Source: Pseudomonadota bacterium (GTDB taxonomy: Bacteria; Pseudomonadota; Alphaproteobacteria; Caulobacterales; Caulobacteraceae). From it: DNA of 36,675 nucleotides. The translations under genes and the position numbers were made by a program. The stretch spans positions 1-36,675 of the forward strand of contig JAFEEA010000017.1 of NCBI GenBank assembly GCA_018241335.1. The letters run 5' to 3'. The notes beneath the pieces are model-generated. The model was given only the letters and a program-made list of their open reading frames with translations. It made no database searches and was not told the origin of the DNA. Shown piece after piece: positions 24,192 to 32,783 of the stretch (positions are counted from its first letter, which is position 1; every line of letters starts with the position of its first letter).

Positions 24192-25229
24192 ATGAAGGCG
24201 CTCTGCTACCACGGGACCCGGGACATCCGGTACGACAGCATGGCCGACCCGGTCCTCGCCGACGACCGGGACGTGATCGTGAAGATGAATCGCTGCGGCA
24301 TCTGCGGCAGCGACCTGCACATCTATCATGGCCAGGGTTTCTCGCCGGACTTCGGCTTCTGCGTCGGCCACGAGGCGGTGGGCGAGGTGGTCGAGGTCGG
24401 CCGGGCTGTGCGCCAGCTCAAGGTCGGCCAGAAGGTGATGCTGTCCGCGGCGGTGGGCTGCGGCGCCTGCGACCGCTGCCTGGCCGGCGACATCAACCAC
24501 TGCCGCCACAACGCCATGCAGTGCTACGGCCTCAGCCACCGGCTGGAGGGCTGCCAGGCCGAATACATCCGCGCCCCGGCCGGCGACTTCAACTGCGCGC
24601 CGATCCCCGAGGGCCTGTCGGACGACCAGGCCCTGATGCTGACCGACAACCTGCCCACCGCCTGGTTCGGGCTCAAGAACGCTGGCGTCTCGGCCGGCCA
24701 GACCGTGGTCGTCGTCGGCCTGGGGCCGATCGGCCTGATGGCGGTGGAAGGGGCCTTCGTCCTGGGCGCCTCGCGCGTCTTCGCCATCGACCTGGTGCCC
24801 GAGCGGCGGGCCATCGCCGCGGGCCTGGGCGCGACCGCGCTCGACCCCGCCACCGCCATCGAGGAGATCATGGCCGCCACCTCCGGCCGCATGGCCGACT
24901 GCGCGGTGGAGGCGGTGGGCGCCGACGCCACCATCAACCTGGCGCTCAAGACCGTCGGCCGCGCCGGCGTGGTGTCGGTGATCGGGGTCAACCAGACCCG
25001 CAAGTTCGAGATCGACATGGCCGTGGCCTTCATCAAGGGCCTGACCTTCCGCATCGGCACCTGCTCCGTGCCCGAGCACTGGCCCGAGCTGATCCCCCTG
25101 ATCCAGGGCGGGCGCCTGCACCCGGAAAAGTTCGTCACCCACGTCATGCCCCTCAGCGAAGGCGCCGAAGCCTACCGCCTCTTCGACGCCCGCCAGGCCG
25201 GGGCGCTGAAGATGGTGATGACCGCCTGA
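24192..25229 (+). CDS. zinc-dependent alcohol dehydrogenase (medium-chain family)
   Basis: This is an NAD(P)-dependent oxidation enzyme of 345 residues. Catalytic zinc ligands are Cys38 in CGICGSD and His60-Glu61 in GHEAVGEVVEVG. Structural zinc ligands are Cys90, Cys93, Cys96 and Cys104 in GCGACDRCLAGDINHC. The Rossmann loop is VVGLGPIGLMAVEGA, followed by FAIDLVPERRAIA. The closest family type is the threonine/formaldehyde dehydrogenase-like group; the substrate is not known. AGGATCT lies just before the ATG. The 83-base gap upstream is G+C-rich with no clear promoter. Confidence 0.93.
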   Translation: MKALCYHGTRDIRYDSMADPVLADDRDVIVKMNRCGICGSDLHIYHGQGFSPDFGFCVGHEAVGEVVEVGRAVRQLKVGQKVMLSAAVGCGACDRCLAGDINHCRHNAMQCYGLSHRLEGCQAEYIRAPAGDFNCAPIPEGLSDDQALMLTDNLPTAWFGLKNAGVSAGQTVVVVGLGPIGLMAVEGAFVLGASRVFAIDLVPERRAIAAGLGATALDPATAIEEIMAATSGRMADCAVEAVGADATINLALKTVGRAGVVSVIGVNQTRKFEIDMAVAFIKGLTFRIGTCSVPEHWPELIPLIQGGRLHPEKFVTHVMPLSEGAEAYRLFDARQAGALKMVMTA

Positions 25230-25320
25230 GGCGCGGCGCCGGCGCGCCGTTCGCCGGCGCCGTTCGCTTGACGACCTCGGCGACAGTTGGCTAGGCCTGC
25301 AACCTGGGGGGTGCGGGTTC

Positions 25321-27300
25321 ATGAATCGCAGCGCGTTGGTCGCCACAGCCTTGGCGGCGGGTCTTTTCGCTTGCGGCGCCGCCAGCGCCGCCGCGCCGGC
25401 CATCGAGGACTTCGGCAAGCTCCCCGCCGTGGAGCAGATGTCGCTTTCGCCGTCGGGCGACCAGGTGGCCTATCTCGCCCTGGATGGCGAGGCGCGAAAG
25501 CTGGTCATCGGCAAGCCCGGCGCGGCCCCGACCACAGTGGTCAACATCGGCTCGGTAAAGCCCCGCGACGTCGAGTGGCTGGGTGAGAACCACGTCCTGA
25601 TCCAGGTCAGCCAGACCGTGGCCACCTCGGCCGAGTTCACGGTGGATCGGCTCGAAACGCTGCAATCCACCATCGTCGACGTGGCCACGGGCAAGCTGAC
25701 CAATGTCTTCAGCCTGGAACCGCTGATCTACCACGCCACCTTCGGCTTCGAGGGCTACGCGCGCCGCAACGGGACGGAGTACGGATACTTCCGCGGCCTG
25801 ACCCTCGGCGGCAGCGGCAACGGCCTGGTCGACTTCACGCGCCAGACCGCCTTCATCCAGCATGGCTACACCGACCTCTACGAGGTCGATCTGGCCACGG
25901 GCCACGCGCAGAAGGTGGCCGGCGGTTCGGAGAAGCGCGACACGCGCTGGGTGGTGTCCGCCGAGGGGGCGGTGGTGGGCCAGTCGGACTATCTGACCCG
26001 CGAGGGCCGCTGGAGCGTGTTCCCCGACACCAGCCACAGCCAGACCCTGTTGGAAGCCAAGGACCCCACTGGCGACTTCTACCTGATGGGTCAGGGCCGC
26101 ACGCCAGGGTCTCTGCTGGTCCATGAACCGCTCGAGGACGGTGACTGGGCCTTTGTCGAGATCAGGCGTGACGGCCCCTCGGAGGGGGTGCGCCTGTTTC
26201 CCGACAAGTCGCTCCGCGACGTCATCTATGATCCCCTGACCCACCTTCTGGTGGGATCGGTCAGCAATGAAGAACCGCCACGCACCGAACTCATCGACCC
26301 GGTGCTGCAAGCCAAGCTCGACAAGGCCATGCACCCCTTCCGCGCGGAACGGGTGGCGCTGATCTCCGCCTCGGCCGGCTACGACCGGGTGATCCTTCAC
26401 ACCGACGGGGCGGGCGACTCCGGCACCTACTTCTATGTCGATGTCGGAGCCCGCAAGGCGTTCGCGGTGGGCTGGGACTATCCGACGGTCATGGAAGGCG
26501 CCGTCGCCGCCGTCTCGCTGGTCGACTACAAGGCGGCCGACGGGCTTGACCTGCAGGGGGTGCTGACCCTGCCGCCCGGCCGCGAAGCCAAGAACCTGCC
26601 GGTGGTCGTGCTGCCGCACGGCGGTCCCGAGGCGCGCGACTACCTGGGGTTCGACTACCTGGCCCAGGCCTTCGCCTCCCGCGGCTATGCGGTGTTCCAG
26701 CCCAACTTCCGGGGCTCGGGCGGCTACGGCAAGGCCTTCCGGGACGCCGGCTTCGGCCAGTGGGGCCGCAAGATGCAGACGGACATCTCCGACGGCCTGG
26801 CGGCGCTCGCGCGGCAGGGGGTCGTCGACGCCAAGCGCGCCTGCATCGTGGGCGCCAGCTACGGCGGCTACGCCGCCCTCGCCGGCGTCACGGTGCAGCA
26901 TGGCCTCTATCGCTGCGCCGTCTCCTATGCGGGCCTCTCGGACCTCACGGCCATGCTGGCCTGGGAGGCGAACCAGGCCGGCGAGGTCAGCCCGGAGCTG
27001 CGCTACTGGCGCAAGTACATGGGGGTCACATCCGACGACAACGCCGCCCTGCGCGGCCTCTCGCCGGCGAAGCTGGCCGACCAGGCGGACGCGCCGATCC
27101 TGCTTCTGCACGGCAAGGACGACACCACCGTGCCCCTCGTGCAGAGCCAGTTGATGCGTGACGCGCTGAAGAAGGCGGGAAAGCCGGTCGACATGATCGT
27201 GCTGCCCGGCGAGGACCACTATCTGTCCAGGCAGGCCAGCCGCATTCAGATGATCACCGCCGCGGTGGCCTTCGTCATGAAGCTGAACCCGCCGGACTGA
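25321..27300 (+). CDS. secreted S9-family peptidase (prolyl oligopeptidase-type)
   Basis: This is an exported dipeptidyl/oligopeptidase of 659 residues. The signal peptide is about 1-24 (ALVATALAAGLFACGAASAAA). A beta-propeller-like N-terminal region follows, then the alpha/beta-hydrolase domain from about 415. The nucleophile Ser513 is in VGASYGGYAAL, the acid is Asp600 or Asp601 in HGKDDTTVPL, and the histidine is His633 in GEDHYLS. The oxyanion motif LPHGGPEARD is present. It probably degrades peptides in the periplasm. It stands alone, convergent with the 2-hydroxyacid dehydrogenase gene. The cysteine at 18 does not make a good lipobox. Confidence 0.93.
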   Translation: MNRSALVATALAAGLFACGAASAAAPAIEDFGKLPAVEQMSLSPSGDQVAYLALDGEARKLVIGKPGAAPTTVVNIGSVKPRDVEWLGENHVLIQVSQTVATSAEFTVDRLETLQSTIVDVATGKLTNVFSLEPLIYHATFGFEGYARRNGTEYGYFRGLTLGGSGNGLVDFTRQTAFIQHGYTDLYEVDLATGHAQKVAGGSEKRDTRWVVSAEGAVVGQSDYLTREGRWSVFPDTSHSQTLLEAKDPTGDFYLMGQGRTPGSLLVHEPLEDGDWAFVEIRRDGPSEGVRLFPDKSLRDVIYDPLTHLLVGSVSNEEPPRTELIDPVLQAKLDKAMHPFRAERVALISASAGYDRVILHTDGAGDSGTYFYVDVGARKAFAVGWDYPTVMEGAVAAVSLVDYKAADGLDLQGVLTLPPGREAKNLPVVVLPHGGPEARDYLGFDYLAQAFASRGYAVFQPNFRGSGGYGKAFRDAGFGQWGRKMQTDISDGLAALARQGVVDAKRACIVGASYGGYAALAGVTVQHGLYRCAVSYAGLSDLTAMLAWEANQAGEVSPELRYWRKYMGVTSDDNAALRGLSPAKLADQADAPILLLHGKDDTTVPLVQSQLMRDALKKAGKPVDMIVLPGEDHYLSRQASRIQMITAAVAFVMKLNPPD

Positions 27301-27317
27301 CCGCTGGCCGGAGGCCC

Positions 27318-28304
27318 CTAGAGCATCCCCGGGATCACCCGGTCCGGCGGCTTGTGGCCGTCCATCCAGGTGCGGATGTTGATGATCACCTTCTCGCCCA
27401 TGTCGATGCGGCTCTCGATGGTGGCCGAGGACATGTGCGGGGTCAGCACGACGTTGTCGAGCTTGAGGAGCTTGGGGTTGATCACCGGCTCGTGCTCGTA
27501 GACGTCCAGGCCGGCGGCGGCCAGCTCGCCGCGCTCCAGCATCAGGGCCAGGGCCGACTCGTCGATGATCTCGCCGCGGGCGGTGTTGACCAGGATGGCG
27601 TGCGGCTGCAGCAGCTTCAGCCGCCGCGCCGACAACAGGTGATAGGTGCCGGGCGTGTGCGGGCAGTTCACGGACACGATGTCCATGCGCGCCAGCATCT
27701 GGTCCAGGCTCTCCCAGTAGGTCGCCTCCAGCTCCTCGGCGATGCGGGGGCTGACGGGCTTGCGGTTGTGATAGTGGATCGACAGGCCGAAGGCGGCGGC
27801 GCGTTTGGCCAGGGCCTGGCCGATGCGGCCCATGCCGACGATGCCCAGCCGCTTGCCCGACAGCCGCCGGCCCAGCATCCAGGTCGGCGTCCAGCCGTGG
27901 AAGCCGCCGGCGCGGGTGATGTTGGCCCCCTCCACCATCCGGCGCGAGGCGGCCATGATCAGGCCCATGGTCAGGTCGGCGGTGTCTTCGGTCAGCACGC
28001 CGGGCGTGTTGGTGACCGTGATCCCCCGGGCGTTGGCGGCGGCCACGTCGATGTGGTCGAAGCCCACCCCGAAGTTGGCGATCAGCTTCAGCTGCGGCCC
28101 GGCGCGCTCGATCAGTTCGGCGGGCAGGCGGTCGGTGATGGTGCAGGCCAGCACCTCGGCCCGCTGCATGGCCGCGGCCAGGGCCTCGGGCCCCATCGGG
28201 GTGTCGTCCAGGTTCAGTTCGGCGTCGAACAGCTCACGCATCCGCGTCTCCACCGGATCGGGGAGTTTGCGGGTGACGACGACTTTCGGCTTGCGGACGG
28301 CCAT
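27318..28304 (-). CDS. D-isomer-specific 2-hydroxyacid dehydrogenase (glyoxylate/hydroxypyruvate reductase-like)
   Basis: This NAD(P)H-dependent enzyme has 328 residues. The substrate domain holds NFGVGFDHIDVAAANARGI and TNTPGVLTEDTADL. The cofactor loop is GIVGMGRIGQALAKRA. Catalytic residues are the arginine in LVNTARGEIIDE, the glutamate in DVYEHEP and the histidine in LTPHMSSAT. HYHNRKP after the Rossmann strand favours NADP. It is most like GyaR/GhrB glyoxylate reductases; the substrate is inferred from that. It diverges from the SH3 gene across 83 bases. Confidence 0.93.
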   Translation of the reverse strand: MAVRKPKVVVTRKLPDPVETRMRELFDAELNLDDTPMGPEALAAAMQRAEVLACTITDRLPAELIERAGPQLKLIANFGVGFDHIDVAAANARGITVTNTPGVLTEDTADLTMGLIMAASRRMVEGANITRAGGFHGWTPTWMLGRRLSGKRLGIVGMGRIGQALAKRAAAFGLSIHYHNRKPVSPRIAEELEATYWESLDQMLARMDIVSVNCPHTPGTYHLLSARRLKLLQPHAILVNTARGEIIDESALALMLERGELAAAGLDVYEHEPVINPKLLKLDNVVLTPHMSSATIESRIDMGEKVIINIRTWMDGHKPPDRVIPGML

Positions 28305-28387
28305 GGCGGGGATTGAAAAAGGCGTTTCCGGTCAGGTGATTTGAACTGACCTGTAGCAAACGGGTTTGCCCGGGCCAAGCGAGCGGC
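28305..28387. promoter_or_regulatory. divergent promoter region with two inverted repeats
   Basis: Between the 2-hydroxyacid dehydrogenase and SH3 genes are GGTCAG-(10)-CTGACC (28330-28335, 28346-28351) and GCAAAC-GG-GTTTGC (28356-28369). Both have perfect six-base arms, 4 bases apart from each other. They are good operator candidates for one or both genes. No regulator gene is adjacent, so the binding protein is unknown. Confidence 0.55.
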
Positions 28388-28942
28388 ATGCGACAGACTG
28401 CGATCTGGGCCTCGGCGCCCATCCTGATGGCGGCAAGCTTGGCGTTGGGCGGCTGCGGCGACCATGGCAGCGAGGGCAAGGACTGCCCCGCGGCCCTCAA
28501 GGCCAAGACCCCTTCCGGCTTCTGCGTGCCCCGCTATGTCAGCCTCAAGCGCGACGAGGTGTTCGCCCGCAAGGGCCCGGGCAAGGACTACGACGCCCTC
28601 TTCGTCTACCGCGCCAAGGGCCTGCCGGTTCAGATCGTCCAGGAGACCACCGACTGGCGGCGCATCTGCGATTCCGACGGCCAGTTGATCTGGGTGCACC
28701 GCCAGATGGTCGACGGCCGCCGCACGGTGATCGCCACCTCGGCCCAGCCGGCCCCGATCCGCAAGGCGCCCAAGGCCACCGCCGCCCCTGCCGGCTTCCT
28801 GAACGTCAAGGCCCTGGCCAGCCTGGACCACTGCAAGGGCGACTGGTGCAAGGTCAGCGTCGACGGCGTCTCGGGCTGGGTGGCCAAGTCCGACGTCTGG
28901 GGCGCGGGCGATGGCGTCCAGTGCAAGGTCCCGACGCCCTAG
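28388..28942 (+). CDS. SH3-domain lipoprotein
   Basis: This is an exported protein of 184 residues. A signal with lipobox LGGC puts the lipid cysteine at 23, followed by an aspartate two residues on (CGDHG). Two bacterial SH3 modules follow: VSLKRDEVFARKGPGKDYDALFVYRAKGLPVQIVQETTDWRRI (about 51-93) and, after a proline-rich linker (119-135), LNVKALASLDHCKGDWCKVSVDGVSGWVAKSDVWG (about 138-172). Such domains usually bind cell-wall peptides. Asp25 would be a signal for inner-membrane retention by the E. coli rule, which may not hold here. It precedes fabA with its own 62-base gap. Confidence 0.87.
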   Translation: MRQTAIWASAPILMAASLALGGCGDHGSEGKDCPAALKAKTPSGFCVPRYVSLKRDEVFARKGPGKDYDALFVYRAKGLPVQIVQETTDWRRICDSDGQLIWVHRQMVDGRRTVIATSAQPAPIRKAPKATAAPAGFLNVKALASLDHCKGDWCKVSVDGVSGWVAKSDVWGAGDGVQCKVPTP

Positions 28943-29004
28943 ATCGGGTGATCGGGGCTTACAGGCGATTTTGCGGCCCGCGCGGCGCGTGCTAACCCCG
29001 CCGC

Positions 29005-29523
29005 ATGGACGCTTCCACCCGCTCTTCCTTCGACCGCGACGACCTGCTGGCCTGCGCCAGGGGCGAGATGTTCGGCCCGGGCAACGCCCAGCTGCCCTAT
29101 CCGCCGATGCTGATGTTCGATCGCATCACCCACATCGACTCGTCCGGCGGCGAGCACGGCAAGGGCAAGGTGACGGCCGAGCTGGACGTCAACCCCGACC
29201 TCTGGTTCTTCGCCTGCCACTTTATCAATGACCCGGTGATGCCGGGCTGCCTGGGCCTCGACGCCATGTGGCAGCTGGTCGGCTTCTTCCTGGGCTGGTC
29301 CGGGGGGCCCGGAAAGGGCCGCGCCCTCGGCGTCGGCGAGGTGAAGTTCACCGGCGAGGTGACGCCGGACGTCAAGAAGGTCGTCTACCGCATCGAGCTG
29401 AAGCGCGTCATCCTGCGGCGCTTGGTCATGGGGGTGGCCGACGGGATTATGGAAGCCGACGGCGTCCCTATCTATGAAGCCAAGGACCTGCGAGTCGGAC
29501 TGTACCGCCCTGAAAGCAAATAG
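29005..29523 (+). CDS. fabA: 3-hydroxydecanoyl-ACP dehydratase/isomerase
   Basis: FabA introduces the double bond of unsaturated fatty acids by dehydrating 3-hydroxydecanoyl-ACP and isomerising trans-2 to cis-3. It has 172 residues. The catalytic His72 is in [15 protein letters not shown] and Asp86 in [11 protein letters not shown]. The gene begins the fabA-fabB-fabI set. From memory some alphaproteobacteria place an irr/fur-type regulator beside fabA; none is seen here. Confidence 0.97.
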   Translation: MDASTRSSFDRDDLLACARGEMFGPGNAQLPYPPMLMFDRITHIDSSGGEHGKGKVTAELDVNPDLWFFACHFINDPVMPGCLGLDAMWQLVGFFLGWSGGPGKGRALGVGEVKFTGEVTPDVKKVVYRIELKRVILRRLVMGVADGIMEADGVPIYEAKDLRVGLYRPESK

Positions 29524-29577
29524 GGCGGATCAACAAGAAAAGCGCCGGCTGGGGCGGGCATAGAAAGGGAAGTGGGC

Positions 29578-30789
29578 ATGCGCCGCGTCGTCGTCACCGG
29601 AATGGGTGTCGTCTCTTCGATCGGGAACAACGCCAATGAAGTCCTGGCGTCCCTGCGCGAGGCGCGCTCGGGCGTGGCCGCCGCGCCGGAGTACGGCGAG
29701 CTGGGCTTCCGCTGCCAGGTCGCCGCCGCCCCGCACATCGACTGGGAAGCCATGGTCGACCGCCGCGCCGCGCGGTTCCTGGCCCCCGGCACGGCCTACG
29801 CCCACATCGCCATGGAACAGGCGATCGCCGATTCCGGCCTCGGCGAGGACGAGATCTCCAGCGACCGCACCGGCCTGATCGTCGGCGAGGGCGGCCCCTC
29901 GACCCGCACCATCGTCGAGGCGGCCGAGACGGCCAGGACCAAGGGCGTCAAGCGCATCGGCCCCTTCGCCGTGCCCAAGGCCATGAGCTCCGGCCCCTCG
30001 GCCACCCTCTCGACGTGGTTCAAGATCCGCGGCGTGAACTATTCGATCTCGTCCGCCTGCGCGACGAGCGCCCACTGCATCGGCGCGGGCGCAGAGCAGA
30101 TCCAGATGGGCAAGCAGGACATCGTCTTCGCCGGCGGCTGCGAGGAGCTGGACTGGACCATGTCGGCCCTGTTCGACGCCATGGGCGCCATGTCCTCCAA
30201 GTTCAACGACCGCCCGGCCGTGGCCAGCCGCGCCTATGACGCCGACCGCGACGGCTTCGTGATCGCCGGCGGCGCCGGCATCGTGGTGCTCGAGGACTAC
30301 GAACGCGCCAAGGCGCGCGGCGCCAAGATCTATGGCGAGATCACCGGCTATGCGGCCACATCCGACGGCTACGACATGGTCGCCCCCTCGGGCGAGGGCG
30401 CGGTGCGCGCCATGCGCCTGGCGCTGAGCCAGGCCGGCGGGCGCAAGGTCGACTACCTGAACCCGCACGGCACCGGCACGCCCATCGGCGACGTCAAGGA
30501 GATGGAGGCGGTGCGCGAGGTGTTCGGGTCCGACGCCCCGCTGATCTCGTCGACCAAGTCCCTCACCGGCCACAGCCTGGGGGCCGCCGGCGCCCAGGAG
30601 GCGATCTATTGCCTCCTGATGATGCAGAACGGCTTCGCCGCCGAGAGCGCCCATATCGAGACCCTCGATCCCGCCTTCGCCGACCTGCCGATCCTGCGCC
30701 AGCGCGCCGACCGGCCGCTCGACACGGTGATGTCCAACAGCTTCGGCTTCGGCGGCACCAACGGCTGCCTGGTGATGAGCAAGGTCTGA
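29578..30789 (+). CDS. fabB: 3-oxoacyl-ACP synthase I
   Basis: FabB elongates the cis-3-decenoyl-ACP made by FabA. It has 403 residues from the ATG at 29578; a GTG two codons earlier is less likely, and GGGAAG lies before the ATG. The catalytic triad is Cys161 in [10 protein letters not shown], His297 in NPHGTGTP and His332 in [11 protein letters not shown]. The start [16 protein letters not shown] is typical. It lies 54 bases after fabA and 150 bases before fabI. Confidence 0.97.
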   Translation: MRRVVVTGMGVVSSIGNNANEVLASLREARSGVAAAPEYGELGFRCQVAAAPHIDWEAMVDRRAARFLAPGTAYAHIAMEQAIADSGLGEDEISSDRTGLIVGEGGPSTRTIVEAAETARTKGVKRIGPFAVPKAMSSGPSATLSTWFKIRGVNYSISSACATSAHCIGAGAEQIQMGKQDIVFAGGCEELDWTMSALFDAMGAMSSKFNDRPAVASRAYDADRDGFVIAGGAGIVVLEDYERAKARGAKIYGEITGYAATSDGYDMVAPSGEGAVRAMRLALSQAGGRKVDYLNPHGTGTPIGDVKEMEAVREVFGSDAPLISSTKSLTGHSLGAAGAQEAIYCLLMMQNGFAAESAHIETLDPAFADLPILRQRADRPLDTVMSNSFGFGGTNGCLVMSKV

Positions 30790-30800
30790 CGCCTCACCTC

Positions 30801-30828
30801 CTTCCCCACCTGCGCGGGGGAAGTGGGG
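30801..30828 (+). terminator. alternative hairpins between fabB and fabI
   Basis: CTTCCCC (30801-30807) pairs with GGGGAAG (30817-30823), while CCCCAC (30804-30809) can instead pair with GTGGGG (30823-30828). The two stems share bases, so only one can form. No U-run follows, so a simple intrinsic terminator is doubtful. It may be an attenuator, a partial terminator, or a remnant of a dispersed repeat. Confidence 0.4.
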
Positions 30829-30939
30829 CGACGCTTTCACCACCGGCCGATCACAGGGGGAAAGCGCGGCGGCTTGCCCCGGCGCGCCGGCCCGTCCACA
30901 AAGCCCCAACGACAGCAAAGACGCGGGAGCCGCCGACCC

Positions 30940-31752
30940 ATGGCCGACGACTGGAACATGCCCAAGGGCGACCTGATGCGGGGCAAGAAGGGCCTCGTGA
31001 TGGGGGTCGCCAACCGCGACTCCATCGCCTGGGGCATCTGCAGCCAATTGGCCGCCCAGGGGGCGGACCTCGCCCTAGGCTACATGGAATCCAACGAAAA
31101 GCGCGTGCGGCCGCTCGGCGAAAGCATCGGGGCCAAGGTCTACGCCACCTACGACGCCACCGACGACGACAGCATGGCGGCCATGTTCGCCAAGGTCGAG
31201 GAGGGCTTCGGGACCATCGACTTCCTGGTCCACGCCATCGCCTATGCCGACCGCAGCCAGATCAAGGGCTCGTTCGTCGAAAACGCCACCCGCGAGGGCT
31301 TCCTGCAGGCCATGAGCATCTCGGCCTATTCCTTCGTGGACGCCTCGCGCCGGGCCGCGGCCCTGATGCCGAACGGCGGCTCGATCATCACCATGACCTA
31401 TCTGGGCTCCGAGCGGGCCATCCCCAACTACAACACCATGGGCGTGGCCAAGGCCGCGCTGGAGGCCTGCGTGCGCTATGTGGCGCGCGACCTGGGGCCC
31501 AAGGGCATCCGCGTCAACGCGGTGTCGCCCGGGGCCATGCGCACCCTGTCGCTGGCCGGCATTTCCGGCGGGCGGGGCATGCTCGCCAAGGGCCGCAACC
31601 TGTCGGCCCTCAAGGAAGACACCTCCATGGAGGGCGTGGCCGGCTGCTCGCTTTGGCTGCTGTCCGACCTCGGCAAGTCCGTCGCCGGCGAGGTGGTGCA
31701 CGTCGACGCCGGCTTCCACATGATGGGCCTGCCGGACGACGAGGAAGGCTGA
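30940..31752 (+). CDS. fabI: enoyl-ACP reductase (NADH), FabI type
   Basis: FabI reduces trans-2-enoyl-ACP in each elongation cycle. It has 270 residues from the ATG at 30940; an ATG six codons later is also possible. It begins GKKGLVMGVANRDSIAWGIC, the FabI-type glycine-rich site. The catalytic pair is Tyr164 and Lys171 in NYNTMGVAKAALEA, with Tyr154 in TMTYLGSERAI. The C-terminus has HVDAGFHMMG. This is the target family of triclosan. The gene closes the fabA-fabB-fabI run. Confidence 0.96.
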   Translation: MADDWNMPKGDLMRGKKGLVMGVANRDSIAWGICSQLAAQGADLALGYMESNEKRVRPLGESIGAKVYATYDATDDDSMAAMFAKVEEGFGTIDFLVHAIAYADRSQIKGSFVENATREGFLQAMSISAYSFVDASRRAAALMPNGGSIITMTYLGSERAIPNYNTMGVAKAALEACVRYVARDLGPKGIRVNAVSPGAMRTLSLAGISGGRGMLAKGRNLSALKEDTSMEGVAGCSLWLLSDLGKSVAGEVVHVDAGFHMMGLPDDEEG

Positions 31753-31953
31753 GGCGCTCCGTCGCTTCCGGCGCAGCGCTCGACATGGCGACAAATGTTC
31801 CTTATTTGTTCGGTTCCGTCGTCACGATCGCGGGCGGCGGAGCAAGATTCTTCCAAGCCAAGATGAACCGATAACCGTTAATTACGGTGATCTAGGGGGG
31901 TCCAAACCGGGTGGAATCGCATCGGAGGGGCAGATCCTGCCCTTCCCGGAGCG
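31753..31953. other. intergenic region between fabI and tetR-type gene
   Basis: These 201 bases lie between convergent genes. An AT-richer patch at about 31795-31890 includes ACCGT-TAATT-ACGGT (31874-31888), a short inverted repeat. I see no gene, terminator hairpin with U-run, or recognisable element. Confidence 0.35.
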
Positions 31954-32562
31954 TCAGACCCGGTACGCCCTCAGGAACCGCCGCGCCGCCTCGGTGGCGA
32001 TGCGCTCGATGCGCGGGTTGCTGAGGTCGCTGGGCAGGCCCAGCAGCAGGCTCAGCTGGCGGTGGCTGACCACCATGCCGGCGAAGAAGTCGGCCGCCTC
32101 GTCGACGTCGTCGATGGCCAGGCGCCCAGCCGCCGTCTCCCGCGCCAGGAACTCGGCCAGCTTGGCGCGTGAGGCGCGGGCCCCGGCGTTGAACACCGAC
32201 AGCGCCAGGTCCGGCTCGGCCGCCACGCTGGCGATGATCAGCCGCATCAGGGTCACGCCGCGCGGCATGGTGATGGTTTCCAGAAGGGCGCGGGCGTAGT
32301 CGGCCAGGGCGTCCTGGGGCCGCTCCACGGCGCCTGGCACCTCGAGCGCGGCGGTGATCGAGTCCACCCGCCGGGCGATCAGGGCCCGGACCAGCTCCGA
32401 CTTGGAGCCATAGTGGTTGTAGACGGTCTGCTTGGAGACCCCCGCCCGCCGGGCGATCTCGTCCATGGAGACCGACAGGCCGCGCTCATAGATCGCCTCG
32501 GACGTGGCCTCCAGGATGGCCTCGGTCTTGGCCAGGTCGATCTGGCCGGCGATGCGCGGCAT
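31954..32562 (-). CDS. TetR-family transcriptional regulator
   Basis: This is a DNA-binding repressor of 202 residues. The TetR helix-turn-helix is at 31-52 (VSMDEIARRAGVSKQTVYNHYG) after the helix TEAILEATSEAIYERGL. The C-terminal ligand domain (about 70-200) is all-helical, with LMRLIIASVAAEPDLALSVFNAG typical of the AefR-like group. The ATG at 32562 has GGGAGGGG just upstream. It diverges from the UbiH-family gene, which it may control; the region between carries a 48-base palindrome at 32674-32721. Confidence 0.9.
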   Translation of the reverse strand: MPRIAGQIDLAKTEAILEATSEAIYERGLSVSMDEIARRAGVSKQTVYNHYGSKSELVRALIARRVDSITAALEVPGAVERPQDALADYARALLETITMPRGVTLMRLIIASVAAEPDLALSVFNAGARASRAKLAEFLARETAAGRLAIDDVDEAADFFAGMVVSHRQLSLLLGLPSDLSNPRIERIATEAARRFLRAYRV

Positions 32563-32673
32563 GGCCCCTCCCGCAGACCATGGCGCGGCAAGGCAGTCGC
32601 CGCCTGGTCCCGCGCAGGATGGAGGCGCATCGGCTCCAATTGCAACCGGTGACGTGACGGAAGTGGGGACCGG

Positions 32674-32721
32674 GAGCGCGTCAGGCTCAAGTGGACGCCG
32701 GTTGAGCCGCCCGACGCGCTC
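32674..32721. promoter_or_regulatory. 48-base interrupted palindrome in the tetR/ubiH divergent region
   Basis: GAGCGCGTC (32674-32682) pairs with GACGCGCTC (32713-32721), and inside it GGCTCAA (32684-32690) pairs with TTGAGCC (32702-32708). All 16 arm pairs are perfect and the centre is 11 bases. It lies 111 bases upstream of the TetR start and 62 upstream of the UbiH-family start. It is a candidate operator for the TetR protein or a leader hairpin of the hydroxylase gene. Confidence 0.6.
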
Positions 32722-32783
32722 CAAACGCTAGAAGGGCTTTGCGGGGCTAGACTTGGGGCCACGAGGGCGCTCATAGGAGGGCC

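Noticed and set aside
25291..27219. A 642-codon frame antisense to the S9 peptidase gene
   Set aside because: The plus-strand gene has a signal peptide and complete catalytic triad; the antisense frame has only Gly/Val/His/Arg-rich composition.
29530..31047. A 505-codon frame antisense to fabB
   Set aside because: It opposes a clear fabB with catalytic residues and contains no motif.
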